64,000 nucleotides of DNA from Candidatus Saccharimonadota bacterium (lineage in GTDB: Bacteria > Patescibacteriota > Saccharimonadia > Saccharimonadales > Saccharimonadaceae): NCBI GenBank assembly GCA_030445265.1, contig JAUCSC010000001.1:418494-482493 (forward strand). Direction: 5' to 3'. Shown here piece after piece: positions 25,072 through 33,104 of the stretch. The stretch's first letter is position 1; each line of letters starts with the position of its first letter. Both the position numbers and the translations under genes were made by a program. The notes under the pieces are model-generated. The model searched no databases, was not told the DNA's origin, and worked only from the letters and a program-made list of their open reading frames with translations.

Positions 25072-26043
25072 TTATTTAAAGAGCGCAATCCCGTATTCTT
25101 CACGAGCAATTCGACGGAGTCGAACCAGGTCCGAATCCTTGCGCTGTGACGCCCGTTCAGAAGAGATACTGTCTTCTATCTTCCTGTCCGTATTACGGTT
25201 GTAGGCATAGACGGTTGTCGACAGCGGAATCGCAACGTCAAAGTTATTGTTATCGAGAAAAGCGAATACTTTTGATGATATATACGGAATAGTCAAAAAA
25301 TCTTGTATCAAATTCGAATTATTTGATAGTTGGAGATAGTTCAGCGCATCGGTTATTTCAGGGTCAAGGTGAGTCGCTTCATCAACCCGGATGATAAATG
25401 AAGATCGCTCATATATTCGGGTATCGTCATCAACTTCACCCACTAATCGTTTGCGGGTCATCGCCACGGCAGCGTATTTGGTCGCTTCGTTCGTATCGCT
25501 CGGCGGTACCATTTCGCCACGCAGCAGTTTCAGTTTCTGTGTTTCAGTTGGCTCATACACCTTACCGCCATTTTCAAGCACCGCGCTTGTGACCGCTTCA
25601 CGCATGGGAACGAGCAAATCGATCATTTTTCCATAGGGGTGAGTAAGCTTTGATAGCTCAATAGAGCGCATACCGAAGGTCCGACGGACCCAGAGCAGCT
25701 CGCTCGGCGAGGCGTTACCGTTCAGGGCACGCTCATAGACACCGAGCTGGTCAAGAGGTATATCGCTGATATCCTTTTTTAACCGTGAGTCATGGCTCTC
25801 GACATTTTTCATGCTTCTTTCGTGAAAACGCGTCATGAAGTTGACTGCCATGAAGTCTTGGATATTTTTTGGTACATCAAAGGGTACATCGCTGGCGGTT
25901 CTTTCGAGGAGCGCATCAAAGACTTGATGTTGTTGCTCGGTAATGTCTGGCCGGCCGATCAATTGGAGAGGACTGGCCGCCCACGTCAGTGGACGTGGTT
26001 TCTCGTAGCGGGGATTAAGTTTTTCAGATGATTGTTCAGTCAT
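25072..26043 (-). CDS. Hypothetical 323-residue protein
   Basis: I recognise no family. The protein is soluble, charged and largely helical, without signal peptide or transmembrane segments. Patches include RPLTWAASPLQLIGRPDI near the N-terminus, FIIRVDEATHLDPE near residue 228 and a basic C-terminal helix (DLVRLRRIAREEYGIALFK). An extended -10 (TGGTATAAT, minus strand) lies 10 nt before the ATG. It converges on tmk with a 6-bp gap and lies beside the GC-rich 88-codon gene. Confidence 0.72.
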   Translation of the reverse strand: MTEQSSEKLNPRYEKPRPLTWAASPLQLIGRPDITEQQHQVFDALLERTASDVPFDVPKNIQDFMAVNFMTRFHERSMKNVESHDSRLKKDISDIPLDQLGVYERALNGNASPSELLWVRRTFGMRSIELSKLTHPYGKMIDLLVPMREAVTSAVLENGGKVYEPTETQKLKLLRGEMVPPSDTNEATKYAAVAMTRKRLVGEVDDDTRIYERSSFIIRVDEATHLDPEITDALNYLQLSNNSNLIQDFLTIPYISSKVFAFLDNNNFDVAIPLSTTVYAYNRNTDRKIEDSISSERASQRKDSDLVRLRRIAREEYGIALFK

Positions 26044-26094
26044 GTCGCTATATATTATACCACGTTTGCTATTTTTTGTCTATATAAGCAAATA

Positions 26095-26120
26095 GCCTCA
26101 CCCGAATTAACGGGCGAGGC
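26095..26120 (-). terminator. Terminator hairpin of the 88-codon gene
   Basis: Read on the minus strand, GCCTCGCCCG and CGGGTGAGGC pair around TTAATT with one G-U pair. On the plus strand the same position is an A-C mismatch, so the element is built for minus-strand RNA. CTATTTGC follows. Confidence 0.65.
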
Positions 26121-26137
26121 TTGATAGAGAGGGTGGG

Positions 26138-26163
26138 GGTGGGGGCCACGAGGGGCCCCCACC
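26138..26163 (-). other. Very GC-rich perfect hairpin after the 88-codon gene
   Basis: GGTGGGGGCC (26138-26147) and GGCCCCCACC (26154-26163) pair perfectly around ACGAGG. It directly follows the stop codon of the 88-codon gene and lacks a T run, again resembling high-GC-genome terminators. It also carries the G-tract GGGTGGGGGTGGGGG on the plus strand. Confidence 0.55.
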
Positions 26164-26169
26164 TCGCCG

Positions 26170-26436
26170 TCAGGGCCTGTACACGAACGACTTCGCCGGG
26201 TTGTGGATCTCGTTGATCGCTTCCATGGTGAAGTTGTACAGGAGGTAGGTCCTGATGTAGGCGCGGAACTGCGACACGGCGACGTTGCAGGACTCGGCCG
26301 CCTTGGCGATGAGTTCAGCGATCTCGTTGTGCGTGGTGACTTGTCCGTACGCCAGCTTGTTAGCGATCTCCTTGACCGCATCCCCGCAGTCGCCATTCGG
26401 AAGATTCCGTACCGGTCCCATTGTCGGCGTTGACAT
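26170..26436 (-). CDS. Small GC-rich hypothetical protein (88 residues), likely acquired
   Basis: The gene has strong GC-ending codon preference (ATC, GTC, AAG, GCG, CTC), unlike flanking genes, and is matched in this only by thyX. GAGAGGGG lies 5 nt before the ATG. The protein is soluble and mostly helical, with Cys near residues 17 and 50 and a C-terminal NPAKSFVYRP. No family is recognised. Two hairpins follow its stop. It is plausibly part of the same transfer as thyX, although the intervening genes look native. Confidence 0.65.
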   Translation of the reverse strand: MSTPTMGPVRNLPNGDCGDAVKEIANKLAYGQVTTHNEIAELIAKAAESCNVAVSQFRAYIRTYLLYNFTMEAINEIHNPAKSFVYRP

Positions 26437-26537
26437 TTTTCCCCTCTCATAACGACTGTACTTTACAGACGTATCTTCTTATTATACACCATTTGTATAT
26501 ATATGTCAATATGCTTACGTTACCACCTGCCAGCCCG

Positions 26538-26566
26538 TTGACTTATTTACCTCTTACCCCTATAAT
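26538..26566 (+). promoter_or_regulatory. Consensus-like promoter of rplJ-rplL
   Basis: TTGACT (26538-26543), a 17-bp spacer and a perfect TATAAT (26561-26566). Transcription from about 26573 would give an untranslated leader of roughly 184 nt before rplJ. Upstream, 26437-26537 is AT-rich and holds no gene that I can see. Confidence 0.75.
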
Positions 26567-26572
26567 TACATC

Positions 26573-26756
26573 TCGACATACCAAAGACAGTAGCAGTGCC
26601 TAAAAACCACTTAATACGCTACCGAGGCATACGGTCTACCACCACGTACACCATATAGTCTTTGGCAATGCGAGAACCAAAGACTTTTTTCTTTCATTGC
26701 CTGTGTCAGCGTTCATTAACAACTTGGTCGAATCACTAACCATAACGGAGAATATC
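26573..26756 (+). promoter_or_regulatory. Ribosomal protein L10 leader with internal terminator
   Basis: The long rplJ leader contains a terminator: AGTCTTTGG (26657-26665) pairs with CCAAAGACT (26677-26685), followed by TTTTTT, all upstream of the start codon. L10 leaders in other bacteria bind the L10-L12 complex and regulate by attenuation or translation. The upstream half (ACCGAGGCATACGGT and nearby) could form the protein-binding fold. The architecture is seen directly; the ligand is inferred. Confidence 0.6.
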
Positions 26757-27281
26757 ATGGCAATTAGTCGCGATAAGAAGAACGAATTGGTTGCTGAAAT
26801 GAGTACTCTCCTCGCGGGTGCGAAGACAACAGTCTTTGCACGCTACGAGGGGCTCAGTGTAGCGCATTTGCAAGCTCTCCGAGCTGCAGCGCGCGCTGAA
26901 GGCGTGACAATACGGGTGATTAAAAACCGCCTGGTCCGCGTCGCTCTATCGGAAGTTGAAACGTACAAACAAACCGACGTCTCAGGTCTGACTGGACAAC
27001 TCGTTTACGCCATTAGCGCTGAAGACGAAGTTGCACCTGCCAAGATACTGAACACGTTTGCAAAAACCAATGATGCGCTGGTTATCGCCGGCGGTATCTC
27101 TGGTGAGGGAAAACTACTGAGTGCTGATGATGTCAAAGCACTTGCGAATCTGCCAAGCAAATCTCAGCTTATCGCTGAGGTTGTGGCTCAGCTGCTTTCG
27201 CCGGTTCACGACATTACCAACGCACTTTCTGGCAACCTGCATGCATTGCTTGACGGCATTGAAGCAAAAGCAACCAGTTAA
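26757..27281 (+). CDS. rplJ: 50S ribosomal protein L10
   Basis: L10 anchors the L7/L12 stalk to 23S rRNA. The family pattern is clear: KKNELVAEMSTLL, VFARYEGLSVAHLQALR, RVIKNRLVRVAL and a C-terminal helix that carries L12 dimers. The 174-residue length is normal. ATG 26757 follows ACGGAGA; an in-frame upstream start at 26697 would be inside the leader, just past the terminator, and is rejected. It forms an operon with rplL. Confidence 0.96.
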   Translation: MAISRDKKNELVAEMSTLLAGAKTTVFARYEGLSVAHLQALRAAARAEGVTIRVIKNRLVRVALSEVETYKQTDVSGLTGQLVYAISAEDEVAPAKILNTFAKTNDALVIAGGISGEGKLLSADDVKALANLPSKSQLIAEVVAQLLSPVHDITNALSGNLHALLDGIEAKATS

Positions 27282-27324
27282 TTCAACGAACAATTACATT
27301 ACTTTTTAATTTAAAGGAGTCATC

Positions 27325-27702
27325 ATGGCTGATTTAAAGAAACTGGCAGAAAGCCTTACCGGCCTTACTGTCCTTGAAGTCAACGAACTCAAGAACATCC
27401 TCAAAGAAGAATATGGCATCGAGCCTGCAGCAGCCGCTGTAGCCGTTGCTGGTCCAGCTGCCGACGCCGCAGCACCTGAAGAAGCAGCTAAATCTGACTA
27501 CAATATCATCCTCAAAGATGCTGGTAGCCAGAAAGTTGCTGTTATCAAGGCCGTTAAAGACATTACTGGTCTTGGTCTTGGTGAAGCTAAGGCTCTCGTT
27601 GACGGTGTACCTTCAACGCTTAAAGAAAAAGTTCCAGCTGAAGAAGCTGAAGCTGCAAAGAAGACCCTCGAAGAAGCTGGCGCAAGCGTCGACCTTCAAT
27701 AA
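27325..27702 (+). CDS. rplL: 50S ribosomal protein L7/L12
   Basis: The N-terminal dimerisation helices ([20 protein letters not shown]), an Ala-rich hinge near residues 37-55 and the C-terminal factor-binding domain ([23 protein letters not shown]) are all present. It recruits translational GTPases. AAAGGAG precedes the ATG. It is the last gene of the rplJ transcript, followed by a strong hairpin; no rpoB follows here. Confidence 0.97.
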   Translation: MADLKKLAESLTGLTVLEVNELKNILKEEYGIEPAAAAVAVAGPAADAAAPEEAAKSDYNIILKDAGSQKVAVIKAVKDITGLGLGEAKALVDGVPSTLKEKVPAEEAEAAKKTLEEAGASVDLQ

Positions 27703-27730
27703 CTTTCGATTTCGACCAGTTGTATGAACC

Positions 27731-27764
27731 TTCAAATACCGCCCATATCAGGGCGGTATTTGAA
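27731..27764 (+). terminator. Strong hairpin after rplL
   Basis: A perfect 14-bp stem: TTCAAATACCGCCC (27731-27744) and GGGCGGTATTTGAA (27751-27764) around ATATCA. A short T-containing tract follows. Confidence 0.8.
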
Positions 27765-27831
27765 TTTCAATAACAATATTCACAACGAATATTTATGTAC
27801 CCCTTATAAATGTGTGGAAAATTATCAGATA

Positions 27832-27860
27832 TTGACTTTTCTATCTCTGATTGCTATATA
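27832..27860 (+). promoter_or_regulatory. Promoter of the 27914 gene
   Basis: TTGACT (27832-27837), a 17-bp spacer and TATATA (27855-27860). The expected leader is about 47 nt long. Confidence 0.6.
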
Positions 27861-27913
27861 TAGGGGTAATAGTACGTCCAAAATAGACAGTAAAGGATAT
27901 TGCGAGTAACCAT

Positions 27914-28432
27914 ATGTCTGAACTCCCGGAGAAACAAGTAAAACGCCTCCATGCGTTGATTCAAGAAGCCGAAACCAATCTCGCCGCTGCACGTGAGCTG
28001 TTAATCAGCATCGTCGGTGACGACGGTACGGTACTGACCCCTAAAACAAGTCATGTTGAAGACGCCGGCGGCAAGGTCGTCGAGGGAGTCTTTGACGGTC
28101 AAAAAATGGCTGGCCCAGATGGCAAGGAATACCCCGTGCCTGCCAATTACGCTAGTAAGTCAAAGCTCGTTGAGGGAGATATCCTCAAACTCACCATTGC
28201 TGACGATGGCAGCTTCATCTACAAACAGATCGGTCCCGTCGAACGCCGCCAAATCATTGGCACACTGGTTCAGCACGACGGCGCTTACTATGTAGAGGCT
28301 AGCGGCCGCGAATATCGCATCCTGCTCGCGAGCGTGACATATTTCCGCATCAATATGGGTGATCAGGTCACGATCATCATTCCTGCCGACAATCCCGAAG
28401 CGACCTGGGCCGCAGTCGAAGCAGCACTCTAG
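27914..28432 (+). CDS. CPR-type conserved protein with helical N-terminus and beta-rich C-terminus
   Basis: The N-terminal 40 residues are a helical hairpin (QVKRLHALIQEAETNLAAARELL). The rest is beta-rich with VVEGVFDGQKMAGPDGKEYPVP and VEGDILKLTIADDGSFIYKQIGP, which looks like a small barrel. I recall similar proteins as widespread in candidate phyla radiation genomes, sometimes loosely labelled as ribosomal stalk proteins because they sit next to rplL. I make no firm functional call. It has its own promoter and lies between rplL and dnaX. Confidence 0.75.
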   Translation: MSELPEKQVKRLHALIQEAETNLAAARELLISIVGDDGTVLTPKTSHVEDAGGKVVEGVFDGQKMAGPDGKEYPVPANYASKSKLVEGDILKLTIADDGSFIYKQIGPVERRQIIGTLVQHDGAYYVEASGREYRILLASVTYFRINMGDQVTIIIPADNPEATWAAVEAAL

Positions 28433-28516
28433 ACATATTGCCCGAGGTAAAAATCACGGCACTGCTAATGACCTAGTCAGGGTATAATCGGAAGTAACAT
28501 GACGAGGGTAAATTAA

Positions 28517-29965
28517 GTGGCTCAGGCACTCTATCGAAAATATCGCAGCAAAACGCTCGACGAAGTAGTGGGACAGAGTCACATCACTTCGCTTTTAAAA
28601 AATGCTATCTCGAGCGGACGCATTTCACATGCCTACTTATTGACCGGTCCCCGTGGTGTCGGGAAGACTTCAATTGCCCGCATCCTGGCCCATGAAATCA
28701 ATCATTTGCCCTACACCGAAGAGAGTAACCACTTAGACATCATCGAAATAGACGCTGCTAGCAACAACGGTGTTGAGGACGTGCGCGATCTCCGCGATAA
28801 GGTCATGGTGGCACCGGTATCGGCCGCAAAAAAAGTGTACATTATCGACGAGGTCCATATGCTGTCTAAGCAGGCCTTCAACGCCCTCCTGAAAACGCTT
28901 GAGGAGCCGCCCGAGCATGTCGTCTTTATCTTGGCAACAACTGATGTCGAGAAACTTCCAGCCACGATTATTAGCCGCACCCAGCGCTATAGTTTCCGAC
29001 CCATTAATGATCAGGACATGATTTCGCACTTACGTACCATTGCGGGTAAGGAAAAGATCGTCATTGACGATGCCGCACTACATATTATTGCCAAGCGCAG
29101 CGATGGTAGCTTCAGAGATAGCATCAGCTTGCTAGAACAGCTCTCGCATATACCGACTGATAAAACTGGCGTCACCGGCGAGCTGGTTGAGTCAATTCTT
29201 GGCATGGCGCCGACGTCACTCATTCAGTCGCTTTTTACCGCCGTCAGCGGTCATGATCTGGAAACGGTTGTCTCACTCCTCAGTAAAGCTGATCAAAACG
29301 GTACCAGCAGCGTGCTTATCGCTGCTCAGCTTATCGACCAGCTGCGCCAAGACATCGTCAAGCAACCACAGCTGATCCAACTGCTCGATGATCTACTTGA
29401 TGTTTCAAGAAGCAGCCACCCTGATATTAAGTTACTGACGACATTAGCCCGTCACACGGGTACACCGCCACAAAAAAATATTGCTTTGTCACATCACACA
29501 AAAACAGTCGCGGCACGACCAGCCGACCTAATGAAGCCGCCAATCAAGCCAGTTGCACAAAAACCAGCACCATCACGGCCATCTCTATCAAAGGAAACGC
29601 CGGTTGCACCACTACCCGTCATCAGCAAAGCCGCCGTGACACCATTAGATATTGGGCAGTTCTCGTGGGATAACCTCATCGAGTATATCCGCAAAAATCA
29701 CGTGGCCGTCTATAGTGTCCTGGTGAAGTGTAAGCACGAGCTGACGGACGGCACGCTGGTGATCTATACGATGAATAATTTTTACAAAAAAAAGCTTGAT
29801 GATACTCGCTACAGTTCGTTAATAACGGCTTCACTCGGCGAACTCGGCTTCAAGGGACTTGAAATGGACACCATCGCCTCTGCCCCTGCACCGAAGGATA
29901 GCCAAGCAGCGGCCGTAGCTGCTATTATGGGCGGAGGAGAAGAAGTTTCACTAGAGGCTTTGTAG
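28517..29965 (+). CDS. dnaX: DNA polymerase III clamp-loader subunit (DnaX) without zinc module
   Basis: DnaX is the ATPase that loads the sliding clamp. Walker A (GPRGVGKTS, residues 44-52), Walker B (IIDEVHML near 112), the sensor and the arginine finger (SRTQRYSF) are clear. The four-cysteine zinc insert normally lying between Walker A and the DIIEIDAAS motif is missing, replaced by a short linker with no Cys. The C-terminal third has a Pro/Ala/Lys-rich linker (about 325-385) and a small tau-like domain. GTG 28517 follows GAGGG by 8 nt. It is 4 bp upstream of dnaB. Confidence 0.92.
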   Translation: MAQALYRKYRSKTLDEVVGQSHITSLLKNAISSGRISHAYLLTGPRGVGKTSIARILAHEINHLPYTEESNHLDIIEIDAASNNGVEDVRDLRDKVMVAPVSAAKKVYIIDEVHMLSKQAFNALLKTLEEPPEHVVFILATTDVEKLPATIISRTQRYSFRPINDQDMISHLRTIAGKEKIVIDDAALHIIAKRSDGSFRDSISLLEQLSHIPTDKTGVTGELVESILGMAPTSLIQSLFTAVSGHDLETVVSLLSKADQNGTSSVLIAAQLIDQLRQDIVKQPQLIQLLDDLLDVSRSSHPDIKLLTTLARHTGTPPQKNIALSHHTKTVAARPADLMKPPIKPVAQKPAPSRPSLSKETPVAPLPVISKAAVTPLDIGQFSWDNLIEYIRKNHVAVYSVLVKCKHELTDGTLVIYTMNNFYKKKLDDTRYSSLITASLGELGFKGLEMDTIASAPAPKDSQAAAVAAIMGGGEEVSLEAL

Positions 29966-29969
29966 AGAT

Positions 29970-31316
29970 ATGGCGACCAAAGAAGTACCAGCTGGAAAGA
30001 TCCCGCCACAGAACATCGACGCGGAGATGAGCTTGCTCGGAGCGGTTCTTATTGATGAGGAAACATTGGCCGATATCTCTGAGCATGTGACGCCTCGAGA
30101 TTTCTATGACAAGCGCCATGCGATCATTTACGATGGCATGATGCGGCTCTATGAGAAAAACAAGCCGGTGGACCTCTTGACGCTTACCGACGAACTGAAA
30201 CGCAAAAATGAACTTGAGCCGATTGGCGGATCGGCATATTTGACTGAGCTCACGAACTACGTGCCGACATCTGCCCATGCCGAAGCATACGCGGAACTTG
30301 TCGGCCAAAAAGCCGTTCGTCGGCGGCTCATTAAAGCCAGTGCGGAAATATCTGAGATGGGCTTCAACGAAGATAGCACTACCCAGGAACTCCTTCAGCA
30401 AGCAGAAGCCGAGTTGTTTTCCGTGAGTGAACAATCGCTAAAACAAGACCTCGTCAGCCTCGAAAGCATTCTGACCGAAAGTTTTGATAGGATGGAGGAG
30501 CTGCACCGTAATAAAGGCAGCTTAAGAGGCGTGAAGACCGGTTACCGCGATCTTGATAATATGACTGCTGGTCTGCAGCGGAGTGATCTTATTATCCTGG
30601 CAGCCCGTCCGGCGATGGGTAAGACGACACTTGTCACCAACCTAGCCTACAACGTCGCCACCATCGCGAAGCAACCGGTCCTTTTCTTTAGCCTCGAGAT
30701 GAGTAAAGAGCAGTTAGTCGACCGTATGCTGGCCGACGCATCTGGTGTTGACGCGTGGAACATTCGTACTGGTAACTTATCGGACGAAGATTTTAGTAAA
30801 TTATCCGAAGCGATGGGTGAGATGGCGGAGGCGCCGATTTATATCGATGATACGCCCGGCATGTCAGTCCTCGAAATGCGCACTAAGGCTCGCCGCGCTG
30901 CTCATGAACAACCGCTGGGCCTCATCATTATCGACTACTTGCAGCTCATGCAGGGGAGTGGGCGAGGTGATGGCAACCGCGTGCAGGAAGTGAGCGAAAT
31001 TTCGCGTGGCCTTAAACTGATTGCCCGTGAGCTGAATGTTCCCGTCATCGCGCTGAGTCAGCTGTCACGTTCGGTGGAATCCCGTTCACCGCAAATCCCC
31101 CAGCTGGCCGACCTCCGTGAATCAGGCTCAATCGAGCAGGACGCCGATATTGTCATGTTCATTTATCGTGAAGCGTACTACAATCCTGAGACCGAGCGTG
31201 AAAACGTGACTGATCTTATTATTGCCAAACATCGTAACGGCCCGGTTGGCAAGGTTGAACTATACTTCCACCCAGAACGTCTACGCTTTATGTCACTCGA
31301 CCGTAAGCACGAATAG
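29970..31316 (+). CDS. dnaB: Replicative DNA helicase DnaB
   Basis: The N-terminal domain starts PPQNIDAEMSLLGAVLID and the RecA-like C-terminal domain has Walker A ARPAMGKTT (near 211), SLEMSKEQL, IIIDYLQLM (near 315) and the DLRESGSIEQDADIV motif. No intein interrupts these motifs. It unwinds DNA at the replication fork as a hexamer. The 448-residue length is standard. Being nearly contiguous with dnaX, the two are probably co-transcribed. Confidence 0.96.
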   Translation: MATKEVPAGKIPPQNIDAEMSLLGAVLIDEETLADISEHVTPRDFYDKRHAIIYDGMMRLYEKNKPVDLLTLTDELKRKNELEPIGGSAYLTELTNYVPTSAHAEAYAELVGQKAVRRRLIKASAEISEMGFNEDSTTQELLQQAEAELFSVSEQSLKQDLVSLESILTESFDRMEELHRNKGSLRGVKTGYRDLDNMTAGLQRSDLIILAARPAMGKTTLVTNLAYNVATIAKQPVLFFSLEMSKEQLVDRMLADASGVDAWNIRTGNLSDEDFSKLSEAMGEMAEAPIYIDDTPGMSVLEMRTKARRAAHEQPLGLIIIDYLQLMQGSGRGDGNRVQEVSEISRGLKLIARELNVPVIALSQLSRSVESRSPQIPQLADLRESGSIEQDADIVMFIYREAYYNPETERENVTDLIIAKHRNGPVGKVELYFHPERLRFMSLDRKHE

Positions 31317-31340
31317 TCATGCTATAATCAGAGGTAACGT

Positions 31341-32768
31341 ATGGCCGCATTTCAAATTACGGATTTCTTTATTTACCGCGCTCGTTATATCATCGGGTAC
31401 GGTATCATCGGTCTATTACTCGTTGCTCTGTTAGCCTTTGCTGGCTTCTTCGTACCGGGCGGACTTTCTGATAACGAAATTGCTGCCGTCGTCCGATCCG
31501 ATGCTATTAATTGGAGCAACGCCTCTACCTATACCATCACCCATTTGCCATTCCACCTGCTTCAGCAGCTCAGCCTCGACCTTTTTGGCGTCCATAACTG
31601 GAGCATAAAATTGCCCTCGCTAATCATTGGCCTTCTGTCGGCAATCGGACTGATTGTCCTGTTCAATCAATGGTTCAAGCAGCGTATCGCCCTGATCGCC
31701 AGCTTCATCGCCATTACGACTGGCCAGTTTATTTTCGTCGCCCAATCAGGCAACCCCAGTATTATGTATATCTTCCTGACGATTTGGTTACTCGTATTCG
31801 CCACGCTCATTGCCCGAGCAAGCCGCTGGAAGTTCTTGTGGCGCATATTGTTCTTTGTGTTTGTCGCCATGAGTATCTATACACCGCTCAGTATCTACGT
31901 CCTGATAGCGATCGCCTTGACGGTATTCCTGCATCCTCATCTCCGCTATTTGCTCCGGCAAATGTCAAAACTAAAGCTGATCGGGGCATTCATCTTATCG
32001 GCTATTATTCTTGTGCCGCTCGTCACCGGCATTATCCGGGATCCATCTCTCGGCCTTACACTCCTCGGTATACCGGGCACACTGCCCGATATTCCGGCAA
32101 ATATCATGGTGCTACTGAAACAGTATTTCCTTTTTTGGCAGCCAAGCTCCAGTCCACTGATGACACCGGTTTTTGGCTTTGGGTCAATGCTCCTGATCGG
32201 CATGGGCTTTTATTTCCTGCTTAAGACACGCGAGACCAGTCAAAGCTATCTCATCATCATTTGGCTGCTGTGTCTCTTGCCGGTACTTATTCTTAATCCA
32301 GACTTCACGAGCGTGATGTTTGTGCCGATGGTGCTACTGCTTGCGCTCGGCATTAATGGCCTAATCGGCTACTGGTACCGCCTGTTCCCAAAAAACCCTT
32401 ATGCTCGTATAACCGCGTTATTGCCCCTGGCGGTATTATTTGGAACACTCGGCTTTGCTGGTTTTGACCGCTATGTCCACGGCTACTACTATGACCCAGG
32501 TACGGCAACGCATTTCTCGCGTGATCTACGTCTACTGCCCCGCGATGTACCCAACGTTGTCGTCAGCCAAGATCAACAAGCTTTTTACCAAGTGGTTGCC
32601 CACCATACACCCGCGATGACAGTTTCGACCGCTCCGAATAGTGATCGTTTTGTCGCCACGCGCGACGCTATGCAAAGCTTTGAAGGCTACACGATAGAGC
32701 GGATTATAACGTCCAATCGACAGGCTGACGCCGACCGTTTCTACGTTTACACAAAGAACGACCAGTAA
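31341..32768 (+). CDS. GT39/PMT-like polytopic glycosyltransferase
   Basis: The 475-residue protein has about ten or more transmembrane segments. The first extracytoplasmic loop region (SDNEIAAVVRSDAINW, HNWSIKLPSL) resembles the acidic loop of the GT39/ArnT glycosyltransferase-C fold. Such enzymes transfer sugars from polyprenyl phosphates to proteins or glycans outside the membrane. The acceptor is unknown. TATAAT lies 13 nt before ATG 31341 with AGAGGTAA in between. Confidence 0.75.
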   Translation: MAAFQITDFFIYRARYIIGYGIIGLLLVALLAFAGFFVPGGLSDNEIAAVVRSDAINWSNASTYTITHLPFHLLQQLSLDLFGVHNWSIKLPSLIIGLLSAIGLIVLFNQWFKQRIALIASFIAITTGQFIFVAQSGNPSIMYIFLTIWLLVFATLIARASRWKFLWRILFFVFVAMSIYTPLSIYVLIAIALTVFLHPHLRYLLRQMSKLKLIGAFILSAIILVPLVTGIIRDPSLGLTLLGIPGTLPDIPANIMVLLKQYFLFWQPSSSPLMTPVFGFGSMLLIGMGFYFLLKTRETSQSYLIIIWLLCLLPVLILNPDFTSVMFVPMVLLLALGINGLIGYWYRLFPKNPYARITALLPLAVLFGTLGFAGFDRYVHGYYYDPGTATHFSRDLRLLPRDVPNVVVSQDQQAFYQVVAHHTPAMTVSTAPNSDRFVATRDAMQSFEGYTIERIITSNRQADADRFYVYTKNDQ

Positions 32769-32804
32769 CGTATAATAGAACCAGACCAGTAAGGAGAGAC
32801 TATC

Positions 32805-33095
32805 ATGGCATTTGACCAAGTAAAGATGTTGAATCAACTGCGCAAAGCGCAAAATGACCTAAAAAAGGAAATTATTGAAGTAGAAGCAGGCGACGGCGCT
32901 GTCGTCGTGCAGATTACCGGTGAACTAAAGATGAAGAAGATTACCATCGACCCGGAACAGGTTGATCTGGAAGATATTTCTGAACTTGAGCACTGGATTG
33001 AAATCGCCGTTCGCGATGGCCTCGCAAAAGCACAAGAAGTAGCCGCTGAAAAAATGAAGCCACTCATGGGTGGCCTCGGCAATCTTGGCCTGTAA
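32805..33095 (+). CDS. YbaB/EbfC family nucleoid-associated protein
   Basis: The 96-residue length and pattern fit: N-terminal helix (QVKMLNQLRKAQNDLKKEI), a beta hairpin (GAVVVQITGELKMKKITIDPE) and a C-terminal helix ending in a Gly-rich tail. The family binds DNA as a dimer. AAGGAGA precedes the ATG. It is immediately upstream of recR, the usual ybaB-recR pairing, supporting the call. Confidence 0.9.
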   Translation: MAFDQVKMLNQLRKAQNDLKKEIIEVEAGDGAVVVQITGELKMKKITIDPEQVDLEDISELEHWIEIAVRDGLAKAQEVAAEKMKPLMGGLGNLGL

Positions 33096-33104
33096 GGAAT
33101 TGTT

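Noticed and set aside
26055..26450. 131-codon minus-strand frame overlapping the 88-codon gene
   Set aside because: Its Ser/Arg/Pro-rich translation is the typical out-of-frame shadow of a GC-rich gene; the 88-codon frame has a ribosome site and normal composition.
27724..27909. 61-codon frame after rplL
   Set aside because: It spans the rplL terminator hairpin and the next promoter, with no ribosome binding site.
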